Assembly (NCBI GenBank): GCA_021737645.1
Contig: JAIPDO010000031.1
Span: 1-45,403 of the forward strand
Direction: 5' to 3'
DNA length: 45,403 nt
From: Desulfarculaceae bacterium
GTDB taxonomy: Bacteria > Desulfobacterota > Desulfarculia > Desulfarculales > Desulfarculaceae
The number at the start of each line of letters is the position of its first letter. Positions within the stretch are counted from its first letter, which is position 1. The notes under the pieces were generated by a model, which saw only the letters and a list, made by a program, of their open reading frames with translations, was not told the DNA's origin and searched no databases. The position numbers were made by a program, and so were the translations under genes. Below, in pieces: positions 25,225 through 33,553 of this stretch.

Positions 25225-26304
25225 ATGCGATTTTCCAAAGTATTGATAGTGCTGGTAGTGGCCTTGGCGGCGATCGCCCTGGTGGCTCCGGCGGCCATGG
25301 CCAAGAAGCCGTCCGTGGAGAAGTGGAAGCCGGCCTTCGACTATTCCAAGGCCAAGTATAAGATCAAGGTCTCCAACGTTTCTCACCCGGCCATCAAGGG
25401 CGTTTACGCAGGCTTCGCCATCCGCGACGCCCTGTGGAAGGCCACCAAGGGCCAGATCTACTTCGAGTATCTGCCCTTCTCCATGCTGGGCGGCGAGGTG
25501 GAGGTGCTCAACCAGTTGCAGATGGGCGCTATCCAGGGCATGGCCGTGTCCTCGGTGGCCAGCACCAACTTGGGCCCCCGCATGGGCCTGGTCAACCTGC
25601 CTTTCCTGGTCAACTCCTACGATAAGTTGGATAAGTTCATCGCCAACAAAAAGCTGTTCCAGCACTTCCTGGACGGCATGGAGCACCAGGGCATAATGGG
25701 CCTGGATGTGACCGCCTATGGCCGCTACGGCTGGGCCACCACCGTCCCGGTGAAGAACATCGCCGACGCCAAGAAGGTGAAGTTCCGCATCGCCGAGGCA
25801 GCGGTCAACAAGCTGCTCTACAAGTCCTGGGGCTTCAACCCCGTGGTCATGCCCTGGCCGGATGTGCCCACCGCACTGAAGCAGGGCGTCATCACCGGTT
25901 TGGACCACACCCTGATCGTGTGCTACCTGACCAGAAAATTCGAGGTCGCCAAGAACTTCACCCCGGTCAACTACGCCCAAGGCCTGTTCATCTGGATCTT
26001 CAACAAGGCTTGGTTCAAGTCTCTGCCCGCCGACCTGCAAGCCACCTTCACCAAGGTGGTCAACGAGCAATGCGCCATCTACCGCAACGAGTGCAAGGCT
26101 CAGGAAGCCGCAGCCAAGAAGGGCGCCATTGAGAAGTCCGGCGTCAAGTTCTGGGAGCTGTCCCAGAAGGACCTGAACACCCTGCAGTATCAGGGCAACG
26201 TGGTCCATCAGCAGTTCGCCAAGGAGATCGGCCCGCAGTACCTGGGCCAAGTCCAGGAGTTCCTGGGCTACAAGATCACCCGCGACATGGGCGGCAAGCA
26301 GTAA
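25225..26304 (+). CDS. TRAP transporter periplasmic substrate-binding protein (DctP family)
   Basis: 359 residues from the ATG at 25225, with GGGAGG directly before it; the frame runs upstream to 25171 without a signal-like start. Cleavable signal peptide of 26 residues ending PAAMA. The mature protein follows the DctP fold: KYKIKVSNVSHPAIKG, YFEYLPFSMLGGEVEVLNQLQMGAIQG, LPFLVNSYDKLDKF, VKFRIAEAAVNKLLYKSWGFNPVVMPW (Arg that usually grips the ligand carboxylate) and PTALKQGVITGLD. It would deliver an organic acid to the membrane partners encoded next. The exact ligand is unknown. Confidence 0.94.
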   Translation: MRFSKVLIVLVVALAAIALVAPAAMAKKPSVEKWKPAFDYSKAKYKIKVSNVSHPAIKGVYAGFAIRDALWKATKGQIYFEYLPFSMLGGEVEVLNQLQMGAIQGMAVSSVASTNLGPRMGLVNLPFLVNSYDKLDKFIANKKLFQHFLDGMEHQGIMGLDVTAYGRYGWATTVPVKNIADAKKVKFRIAEAAVNKLLYKSWGFNPVVMPWPDVPTALKQGVITGLDHTLIVCYLTRKFEVAKNFTPVNYAQGLFIWIFNKAWFKSLPADLQATFTKVVNEQCAIYRNECKAQEAAAKKGAIEKSGVKFWELSQKDLNTLQYQGNVVHQQFAKEIGPQYLGQVQEFLGYKITRDMGGKQ

Positions 26305-26324
26305 ACCAGATCACCTAAAAGCCA

Positions 26325-26350
26325 CGGGCCGGGGGTAACTCCCCGGCCCG
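26325..26350 (+). promoter_or_regulatory. Intercistronic GC hairpin between TRAP SBP and membrane genes
   Basis: CGGGCCGGGG (26325-26334), loop GTAACT, CCCCGGCCCG (26341-26350): a perfect 10-bp stem 20 nt after the binding-protein stop. Only GTTT follows, so it is a weak terminator or an mRNA 3'-end stabiliser, which would leave the binding protein more abundant than the membrane subunits. Confidence 0.7.
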
Positions 26351-26405
26351 GTTTCCCACCTCTGGGCTGACGGCGCGTCAAGCGCCGCGAAGGAAACCGC
26401 GACAT

Positions 26406-27068
26406 ATGGCACAAGGGCGGACATACCTTTTCGGCTGGGTGGCAGTGGCCTGCATCGCCGCGGCCGCCGTGCTGGGCTATTTCCTGTTGCATCTAAAAGG
26501 GCTGACCTGGGGAGCCATCTCCATCTGGGGATTTTTCATGCTCATTGCCGCCTTCACCGGCAACTGGAACCGCTTTCTGCATTTCCAGGACAAGGGCCTT
26601 ACCTTCTTTGAGGAATGGACCCTTTATCTCGCGGTGATGGTCGGGCTGGTCTCCCTGTTCATAAACGTGATCCTGCGTTATGTATTTTCTTATTCCCTAT
26701 CTTGGTCCGAGGAGTTGATCCGCGAGATCATCATCCTCACCACCTTTGTGGGGCTGGCTCCGGCCATTAAAAACCGGTCCATGATAACCATCGACGCGCT
26801 GGTGCAGATTGTGCCTCGCCTGCGCACCCCCCTGACCTACTTCAGCCACTTTTCGGTGCTGCTCTTCTCGGGGATCATCACTAAATTCGGCATCGACATG
26901 GCCCTGATGCAAGAGCGGACGTCCCAGGAAACCATCATCTTGGAGATTCCCCTGGTCATCCTTTACCTGATTCTGCCTCTCATGGGAGTGACCATGGGGG
27001 TGCGCACCGTCCAGGTGCTATGGTGGGATTTCCAAGAGGGCCGCGCCAAGAATGAAGCCGCAGGGTAG
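26406..27068 (+). CDS. TRAP transporter small membrane subunit (DctQ family)
   Basis: 220 residues. The usual four-helix DctQ core is at ~70-215: EEWTLYLAVMVGLVSLFINVILRYVF, SWSEELIREIIILTTFVGLAPAIKNRSMITIDALV, then two more helices. It has an additional ~60 residues at the N-terminus with two hydrophobic stretches, so it is longer than common DctQ (~160-180). It partners the large subunit for Na+-dependent uptake. AAGGA lies 12 nt before the ATG; the large-subunit gene starts 9 nt after its stop. Confidence 0.92.
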   Translation: MAQGRTYLFGWVAVACIAAAAVLGYFLLHLKGLTWGAISIWGFFMLIAAFTGNWNRFLHFQDKGLTFFEEWTLYLAVMVGLVSLFINVILRYVFSYSLSWSEELIREIIILTTFVGLAPAIKNRSMITIDALVQIVPRLRTPLTYFSHFSVLLFSGIITKFGIDMALMQERTSQETIILEIPLVILYLILPLMGVTMGVRTVQVLWWDFQEGRAKNEAAG

Positions 27069-27077
27069 GGGGCGCAC

Positions 27078-28376
27078 ATGGAAGCAAGCTATATCATCAT
27101 CGTACTGGTGCTGCTGGGGGCCATGGCCGCCACGGTTCCCGTGTTCTTGTGCCTTTTCTTCACCTCGGTGATCGGCTTTTTGCTTTTTACCGACCTTCCC
27201 CTGCTGGTCCTGATCCAAAGCCTGTTCCGCTCCATGGACAAATTCGCCCTGGTGGTGGTGCTGTTCTTCATTTTATGCGGCAACATCATGACCAGCGGCT
27301 CCATCGTGAACAAGCTGATCCGCTTCGCCAACGTGGTGGTGGGCTGGCTGCCCGGGGGCCTGGCCATGGCCGGCATCCTGGCCTGCGGCCTGTTCGGAGC
27401 CATCAGCGGTTCCACGGTGGCCACGGTGGTGGCCATCGGCGGCTTCATGATTCCCGCCCTTATCGACAACAAGTACAACATGAGATTCAGCGTGGGGGTC
27501 ATGACCACGGCCCCCAACCTGGGGGTCATCATCCCGCCGTCCATCGCCATGATCCTCTACTCCATGGTCAGCGCGGTGAGCCTGGAGGGCTTGTTCCTCA
27601 CCGGCTTCGTGCCCGGCATTTTGATCATGGCCGGCATGTGCGCCTACTCCTACGTGTGGGCGGTGCGCAATCCCGGTTTCATCCGGGCGCCCAAACCCAC
27701 CTGGAAAGAGGCATGGAATGCCTTCCGGGAGGGCTTCTGGTCCTTGATGCTGCCGGTTATCATCTTCGGCGGCATCTTCAGCGGGGCCTTTACCGCCAAC
27801 GAAGCGGCGGTGGTGGCCTGCGTTTACGCCCTGATCGTGGAGCTGTTCATCCACCGGGATATGAAATTCTCCACAGTTAAAAAAGTCATGGTCAACTCGG
27901 CGGTGACCAGCGCCACCTTGTTGATCATCGTGGCCGGAGCCACCTGTTTCGGCCGTTACCTGACCATGGAAGCCATCCCCAGCAAGATATCCGAGGCGGT
28001 GGTCAGCTCAATCAGCCAGCCCTGGATATTCCTGCTGACCATCAACGTCCTGCTGCTGATCATCGGCATGTTCATGGACATCATCAGCGCCACCTTGATC
28101 CTGGGCCCCATCTTCCTGCCCATGTTGGACAGCTACGGGATCAACGCGGTGCACTTCGGGTGTTTGATGACCGTGAACCTGGCCATCGGCTACTGCACCC
28201 CGCCCTTGGGGGTGAGCCTGTACATCACCGGAGCACTGGTCAACAAGGATTTGCTCTACGTGTCACGGGCGGTCATGCCCTGGCTGGCCATCCAGATCGG
28301 GGTGCTTTTGCTCATGACCTACATGCCCGACGCGGTGCTGTGGCTGCCGCGCCTCATGGGCTGGAACGTGGACTAG
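27078..28376 (+). CDS. TRAP transporter large membrane subunit (DctM family)
   Basis: 432 residues with the ~12-helix DctM fold. Signature pieces: LLVLIQSLFRSMDKFALVVVLFFILCGNIM, CGLFGAISGSTVATVVAIGGFMIP, YNMRFSVGVMTTAPNLGVIIPPSIAMILY, TANEAAVVACVYALIVE, and MFMDIISATLILGPIFLPML near the end. The GxxSGS and IPPS elements are those of the conserved transport core, which uses a sodium gradient to take up the substrate handed over by the SBP. A strong terminator follows the gene at 28398. Confidence 0.95.
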   Translation: MEASYIIIVLVLLGAMAATVPVFLCLFFTSVIGFLLFTDLPLLVLIQSLFRSMDKFALVVVLFFILCGNIMTSGSIVNKLIRFANVVVGWLPGGLAMAGILACGLFGAISGSTVATVVAIGGFMIPALIDNKYNMRFSVGVMTTAPNLGVIIPPSIAMILYSMVSAVSLEGLFLTGFVPGILIMAGMCAYSYVWAVRNPGFIRAPKPTWKEAWNAFREGFWSLMLPVIIFGGIFSGAFTANEAAVVACVYALIVELFIHRDMKFSTVKKVMVNSAVTSATLLIIVAGATCFGRYLTMEAIPSKISEAVVSSISQPWIFLLTINVLLLIIGMFMDIISATLILGPIFLPMLDSYGINAVHFGCLMTVNLAIGYCTPPLGVSLYITGALVNKDLLYVSRAVMPWLAIQIGVLLLMTYMPDAVLWLPRLMGWNVD

Positions 28377-28397
28377 CCTAGGCGGTCCTACCAAGCT

Positions 28398-28439
28398 AAT
28401 AAAGCGCCCGCCGGGTCAACCCCCGGCAGGCGCTTTATT
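28398..28439. terminator. Terminator of TRAP operon
   Basis: AATAAAGCGCCCGCCGGG and CCCGGCAGGCGCTTTATT pair almost perfectly around TCAAC. A-rich and T-rich ends on both sides allow function on either strand; it lies 22 nt after the DctM stop. Confidence 0.9.
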
Positions 28440-28561
28440 TGGTGGCGAAGGCCCTGCATCTGGATTCCGCCCCGCGCCTGCTTGGGGGCGGTGGTCATCA
28501 CCACCGCCCTTTGCTCTCCGGCCCATCGGCCGTTGCTTCAACCCGAGATGCCCGCCCCAAT

Positions 28562-28590
28562 AAAAAAGGCCGCCCCCGAAGGAGCGGCCC
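28562..28590 (-). terminator. Rho-independent terminator of the lytic transglycosylase gene
   Basis: Minus strand GGGCCGCTCC-TTCG-GGGGCGGCC followed by TTTTTTA, 22 nt after the transglycosylase stop codon. Confidence 0.9.
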
Positions 28591-28611
28591 GGTGCTTTTG
28601 TCTTAAAGGCG

Positions 28612-30237
28612 CTAGCGCTTGACGGTCAGCTTGTCGCCGGGGGCGATGGCGCTGGAGCGCAGGTTGTTCCAGCGCTTGAGCTGGTTGGGGGTCACGCCGT
28701 AGCGGCGGCCGATGGTCCAGAGATTGTCGCCGCGGCGAACCACGTAGATCAAATTGCCGGACGGGGCGGGCTTGGTGTCCACCTTGCCCTCGGCCTTGGC
28801 GCTGGGCACGTAGAGCACCAAGTGCTGGCCGACTTGCAGGCGGCTGGTGTGGCGGCCGTTCCAGCGCAGGATATCGCGCCAGTTGATGTTGTAGGCGCGG
28901 GAGATGTGCCACAGGGTGTCGCCGCTTTTGACGGTGTGGTGAATCTTGCGGGTGCCTCTGGGGCTGCCGGCCAGGGAACGATGGGGGCGTGAGCTGGAGG
29001 CCTTAGCAACCCGCACGCCACTGGAGCCGCGTCCGGGCGGCACCACCACCGCTTGTCCGATACGCAGGCGCCGGGGATTCAGGTTGGGGTTCATGGCCAT
29101 CAGGTCGTTGAGCCTCACGCCGTGGGTCTTGGCGATGCGTCCCAGGGTATCTCCCCGGTGCACTTGCACCGTGACCGCACCCACTCTGGCCTTACGCTGG
29201 CGTAACGGCAGCTTGGCGTAAGCCACCTCGAAGGAGGCCTTGTCGCCTTGGGGAATGCGCAGCTCGTACATTCCCCCGGTGGGAGGGATGGCCCAGCGGC
29301 GCAACTCCGGGTTCAGATAGTTCAACTCCTTGGATTTAATGCCGGCCAGCTTGGCCGCCACGCCCAGGGAGGTCCCCGGATGCACCTTCACCACATCAAA
29401 AACCATCGGCTCCTCGTACTTGATGTCCGTGAAGCCGTACTTGTCGGGCTCTTTGGCGATGATCGCCGCGGCGATCATCTTGGGCACGTACTGGCGTGTT
29501 TCGCTCTTGAGGTAGTAGCGCCGGCCCTGGCTTATGGACCAGAAGTTGTCCGCCTTGTAGCGCTTGAGCGCCCGGCGGATCTTGCCCTCCCCGGCGTTGT
29601 AGGCTGCGGCGGCCAGGTACCAGGAGCCGAACTCCTCGTGCAGGTCTTTTAGGTAGCGGGCCGCGGCGTGGGTGGCCTTCACCGGGTCGCGGCGCTCATC
29701 CACCCAGTAGTTGATGGCCAGGCCATAGCGCTTGCCCGTGCCCCGGATGAACTGCCAGGGCCCCACCGCGTGGGCCCTGGAATAGGCCTGGCAGGAAAAA
29801 CCACTTTCGATCAAGGCCAGATAGACCAAGTCTTCGGGCAGGCCGTGCTCTTTGAGGATGGCCCGCATCATGGGCAGATAGCGTCCCGAGCGGGACAGCC
29901 ATATACGAAAGCGCTTGGGAACCCGGGTCTGGAAATAATCTATGAAATACTCCACCCGGGAGTTGATGACGATGGGGATGTCGTAGGTGACGGTCTCGGG
30001 CTGGTCAGACTCGGCAGCGGGCTGCTTCTTCTCGGTGACCATCTCCTTTTCGCCCAAATCCCTAAGCTCTTGAGCCACCCTGGCGGAGATTTCCTCCTGG
30101 GAAGGCTTAAGGGGCTTTCCAGTGATCACCACTGGCTTGGAGGGACCGGTTTGGCTGGTTTGGGAGGTGGTGGTAGCGCAGCCGGCGGCGGCCAACAAGG
30201 CCAAGCAAGCGACGGCTAGAATTGATTTAAACTGCAT
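28612..30237 (-). CDS. mltD: MltD-like membrane-bound lytic transglycosylase with three LysM domains
   Basis: 541 residues from ATG 30235-30237; a frame start 12 codons upstream lacks a lipoprotein signal start. Lipobox LLAAAGC with C20, so outer-membrane lipoprotein. SLT domain with catalytic E144 in YLALIESGFS, followed by GPWQFI, NYWVDERRDP, AARYLKDL and AAAAYNAGEGKI. A middle segment (KVHPGTSLGVAAKLAGI) is the MltD-specific region. Then three LysM repeats near residues 350-395, 425-470 and 490-535 (VQVHRGDTLGRIAK, HHTVKSGDTLWHIS, YVVRRGDNLWTIGRRY). It cleaves glycan strands forming 1,6-anhydroMurNAc ends. Confidence 0.93.
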   Translation of the reverse strand: MQFKSILAVACLALLAAAGCATTTSQTSQTGPSKPVVITGKPLKPSQEEISARVAQELRDLGEKEMVTEKKQPAAESDQPETVTYDIPIVINSRVEYFIDYFQTRVPKRFRIWLSRSGRYLPMMRAILKEHGLPEDLVYLALIESGFSCQAYSRAHAVGPWQFIRGTGKRYGLAINYWVDERRDPVKATHAAARYLKDLHEEFGSWYLAAAAYNAGEGKIRRALKRYKADNFWSISQGRRYYLKSETRQYVPKMIAAAIIAKEPDKYGFTDIKYEEPMVFDVVKVHPGTSLGVAAKLAGIKSKELNYLNPELRRWAIPPTGGMYELRIPQGDKASFEVAYAKLPLRQRKARVGAVTVQVHRGDTLGRIAKTHGVRLNDLMAMNPNLNPRRLRIGQAVVVPPGRGSSGVRVAKASSSRPHRSLAGSPRGTRKIHHTVKSGDTLWHISRAYNINWRDILRWNGRHTSRLQVGQHLVLYVPSAKAEGKVDTKPAPSGNLIYVVRRGDNLWTIGRRYGVTPNQLKRWNNLRSSAIAPGDKLTVKR

Positions 30238-30451
30238 ATCTCCATCCGCTGGAGCGCAAAAGAATACGCCCAAACATATTTGGGCTAAGATAGCAGAGCT
30301 AAGCTTGGCTGTAAAGTGTCTGTTTAAATAAATGGTTGCGCCATCCGGCCATACTTAATTATATGGTTTGACCCCCCGGCTGCCCTCGGGTATTTTTTTA
30401 GACGCGAGAGGGATGACGATTACACCCTTCCCGGGAGCCAAATTCAACAAA

Positions 30452-31774
30452 ATGACCACATATGCATTCCTTAAGCGGCTCGGCGCGGCCCTGGCCGCCC
30501 TGGCGGTGTTTTTCCCTGCCCTGGCCCTGGCCGCGGGCACAGCCGCCGCTTCCGATCCCTTTGCCGGCCAGAGCTTCTGGTGGATCTTGGGCCTGGTGTT
30601 CGTGGGCGGGCTGGGGCTGAACCTCACTCCCTGCGTATACCCCTTGATTCCCATAACAATCGGCTACTTCGGCGGCCGATCCACCGGGCGGGGAGGGCTG
30701 ATCGCAGACGCCTTGGCCTACTGGCTGGGCATGGCCATCATGTACGCCGCCCTGGGCAGCCTGGTGGCCCTGGGCGGGTCCTTCCTGGGCCAAGCGCTGA
30801 GCCACCCGGCGGTAATTATTTTTCTGGCGGCGGTGCTGTTGTTCATGGCCGCCAGCATGTTCGGCCTGTGGGAGTTTCGCCTGCCCGCCGCCCTGAACCG
30901 CCTGGCCGCCTCCAATCGAACCGGAGTGTTGGGGGCGCTGATCATGGGCCTGACCCTGGGGCTTTTGGCCGCGCCCTGCGTGGGCCCCTTCGTGGTGGGG
31001 CTCATGGCCCATGTGGCCCGTGAGGGCTCGGTGGGCTACGGGCTGCTGGTGTTCTTCGTCCTGGCCGCCGGGCTGGGCCTGCCCCTGGCGGTGTTGGCCG
31101 CCTTCAGCAGCTCTATCCAGCGCCTGCCCGGCGCGGGCGAATGGATGATATGGGTGCGCAAATTTTTCGGCCTGGTGCTTATCATCATGGCCGTCAACAT
31201 CGCCGAACCGCTGCTCGGCGCGGGCCTGGCCCGCTGGCTGATGATCCTCACCGGCCTGGTCGGGGGCATCTATCTCGGCTTCATGGAAAGCAGTGGTAAA
31301 GGAGGCTTCGTGAGTTTCAAACGTGTGGCAGGCATAATCATCCTGGCGGCGGCGGCCAGCTTCTGGTGGTTCTGGACTCCCGGCGGCGCGCCGGACAAGA
31401 CCGCCTGGGCACACTACACCCCGCAGGTGTTGCAGGAGGCCCAGGCCCAGAAAAAACCAGTGGCCCTGTTCTTCACCGCCGACTGGTGCAACCCCTGCAA
31501 AAAGCTCAAGAGCCAGACCTTGCCTGTGCCCGAGGTGCAAAAAATGCTCACCCACTTCGTGCCGGTGAAGGCCGACTTAACCAGCGACCCCGGCCCGGAC
31601 GCCCAGAAACTCATGCGCCAATACCGGGTTCGTGGGGTGCCCACCATCATATTCCTGGACCCCCAGGGCAACGAGATCACCGAGAGCCGGGTGGTGGGCT
31701 TCGTGCCCCCGGAGCGCTTTCTGCCTTTACTCAAGATGGCGGTGGCCCGCGCTTCGGCCGCGCCGGGGAATTAG
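30452..31774 (+). CDS. DsbD/ScsB-type thiol:disulfide interchange protein lacking alpha domain
   Basis: 440 residues from the ATG at 30452, where a clear signal peptide begins (MTTYAFLKRLGAAL...ALAAG); earlier in-frame starts at 30413 and 30368 have no better ribosome site. The order is signal, then the eight-helix CcdA-like beta domain with Cys in NLTPCVYPLIPI and LLAAPCVGPFV, then a thioredoxin-like gamma domain with C346-N-P-C349 in FFTADWCNPCKK and the cis-Pro in GVPTII. The N-terminal periplasmic alpha domain of E. coli DsbD is missing, so electrons must be passed directly from gamma to another periplasmic partner. The adenine deaminase gene starts 3 nt after the stop. Confidence 0.9.
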   Translation: MTTYAFLKRLGAALAALAVFFPALALAAGTAAASDPFAGQSFWWILGLVFVGGLGLNLTPCVYPLIPITIGYFGGRSTGRGGLIADALAYWLGMAIMYAALGSLVALGGSFLGQALSHPAVIIFLAAVLLFMAASMFGLWEFRLPAALNRLAASNRTGVLGALIMGLTLGLLAAPCVGPFVVGLMAHVAREGSVGYGLLVFFVLAAGLGLPLAVLAAFSSSIQRLPGAGEWMIWVRKFFGLVLIIMAVNIAEPLLGAGLARWLMILTGLVGGIYLGFMESSGKGGFVSFKRVAGIIILAAAASFWWFWTPGGAPDKTAWAHYTPQVLQEAQAQKKPVALFFTADWCNPCKKLKSQTLPVPEVQKMLTHFVPVKADLTSDPGPDAQKLMRQYRVRGVPTIIFLDPQGNEITESRVVGFVPPERFLPLLKMAVARASAAPGN

Positions 31775-31777
31775 CCC

Positions 31778-33553
31778 ATGGCCTTCCACCCGCGCCCCCT
31801 GGAACCCGCCGATGTAACCCGTTTGACCCAGGTGGCCCTGGGGGCTGAACCGGCTGACGCCGTAATACGCCGGGCACGGGTGGTCAACGTCTTTGACTAC
31901 AGCATCAGTGAACCCATGAGCGTGGCCCTGGCCCTGGGACGGGTGGCCGCCCTGGGCGAGGAAGCCCCCGGCTGGCTGGGCCCGGACACCCAGGTGTTCG
32001 ACGCGGCGGGGAGCTACCTCATCCCCGGCCTGGTGGACGCCCACACCCACCTGGACTCCATCTTCGAGTTGGGGCCATTCGCCGAGCTGGCTCTGGCCAG
32101 CGGCAACACCACCGCGGTGAGCGAAATGGCCATGATGGCCGGAGCCTGGGGCGATGAGGGCCTATGGCACTTCGTAAACGCAGCCCAGGCCTCTCCCCAA
32201 CGGGTGTTTTTCACGGCTCCTCCCCTGGTGCCGCCCTTCCCCCAATGGGAGACCAGCGCCGGGCTGGACCGGTCAGGCTTCAGCGAAATTCTGGAGCACC
32301 CCGCCTGTCTGGGAGTGGGCGAGACCTACTGGCCGGCCATAACCGGCGGTGAACCGCGAGCCGCCGCCAACTACGCCCAGGCCATGGCCCAGGGCAAGCG
32401 CCTGGAAGGCCACGCCGCCGGAGCGCGGGGAGCCCGGCTCATGGCCTATGCCGCCGCCGGCACCACCAGCTGCCACGAATCCATCACCGGCGAGGACGCG
32501 GCCCAGCGCCTGGCCCTGGGCCTGGCGGTGCAGGTGCGCGAGGGCTTCGTGCGCCGGGAGATGGCCCAGGTGGTGCCCACCCTGGCCGAGTTGCCCGAGA
32601 GCGGCCAGGTGATGCTGGTCACCGACCTGGCCGAGTTCGAGACTCTCATATCCTGGGGGGCCATGAACCCCCTGCTGGCCCGGGCGGTGGCCCTGGGGGT
32701 GGAGCCCGCCAGGGCAGTGGCCTGGTGCAGCCTCAACCCGGCCCGCTACTTCGGCCTGCAAAAGATGGGCGCGGTGGCTCCGGGCTGGGTGGCCGACCTG
32801 GTGCTGGTCAGTGACCTCAAGGAGTTTCGCGCCACGCGGGTGTGGCTGGAGGGGCGCCTGGTGGCCGAGGGCGGCAAGCTCACCGTGCCCGCCCCAGCCT
32901 TTGCCTATCCCCCCGAGGCCCGCCAGACCATGCAGTGCCCGCCGCTCACCGCTGCGGACTTCGCGGTGCCCGCCCAGGGTAGCCAAGCGGTGGTCCGGGT
33001 GGTGGAGGCCAAGGACGCCACCATCACCCAGGAGGGCGAGGCGACGCTGGCCATCGTCCAGGGCAACGTGCGCCCCGACCCGGCCCAAGGGGTGGTCAAG
33101 ATCGCCCACATCAATCGCCAGAGCCCGGAGCTGAAGCTGGCCGTGGGCTTTGCCCGGGGTTGGGGGCTCAGCCAGGGGGCCCTGGCCAGCAGCCTCATTT
33201 GGGACACCACCAACATCTTCGTGGCCGGGGCCAGCGAACAGGAGATGGCCGTGGCCGCCGAAGCGGTGCGCTCAATGGGCGGCGGCTGGGCCGTGGCCAA
33301 AGGCGGCGAGGTGGTGGCCTCCCTGCCCCTGCCGGTGGCGGGCATTATCAGCACCCTGCCCTTCCCGGAGATACAGCGCGCCGCCGAGACCTGCCGGGCG
33401 GCGCTCAAGCAAATGGGTTGCCCCCTGCCCCGGCCCTTCTTGACCGCCCAGACCTTCTGCTTCACCGGCCTGCCCTTTATCCGCCTCACCGACAAGGGCC
33501 TGGTGGATATCCGCAAGCGGCAATTCGTGGAGGTGGTCAAGTCATGCGCCTAG
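31778..33553 (+). CDS. ade: Adenine deaminase family amidohydrolase
   Basis: 591 residues, the length of bacterial Ade. It begins with an amidohydrolase beta-sandwich (DAVIRRARVVNVFDY), then the metal motif PGLVDAHTHLDS, a second Glu-containing segment LGVGETYWPAITG, HAAGARGARLMAYAAAGTTSCHES, and LVTDLAEFETLISWGAMNPLLARA with the NPARYFGL block. The C-terminal half (IVQGNVRPDP, FARGWGLSQGALASS, SMGGGWAVAKGG) is the Ade-specific domain. Ade converts adenine to hypoxanthine and ammonia in purine salvage, using two metals. The canonical PHEIANV stretch is altered (SEMAMMAG), so the base specificity may be shifted. Its stop overlaps the next start by 10 nt. Confidence 0.82.
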   Translation: MAFHPRPLEPADVTRLTQVALGAEPADAVIRRARVVNVFDYSISEPMSVALALGRVAALGEEAPGWLGPDTQVFDAAGSYLIPGLVDAHTHLDSIFELGPFAELALASGNTTAVSEMAMMAGAWGDEGLWHFVNAAQASPQRVFFTAPPLVPPFPQWETSAGLDRSGFSEILEHPACLGVGETYWPAITGGEPRAAANYAQAMAQGKRLEGHAAGARGARLMAYAAAGTTSCHESITGEDAAQRLALGLAVQVREGFVRREMAQVVPTLAELPESGQVMLVTDLAEFETLISWGAMNPLLARAVALGVEPARAVAWCSLNPARYFGLQKMGAVAPGWVADLVLVSDLKEFRATRVWLEGRLVAEGGKLTVPAPAFAYPPEARQTMQCPPLTAADFAVPAQGSQAVVRVVEAKDATITQEGEATLAIVQGNVRPDPAQGVVKIAHINRQSPELKLAVGFARGWGLSQGALASSLIWDTTNIFVAGASEQEMAVAAEAVRSMGGGWAVAKGGEVVASLPLPVAGIISTLPFPEIQRAAETCRAALKQMGCPLPRPFLTAQTFCFTGLPFIRLTDKGLVDIRKRQFVEVVKSCA

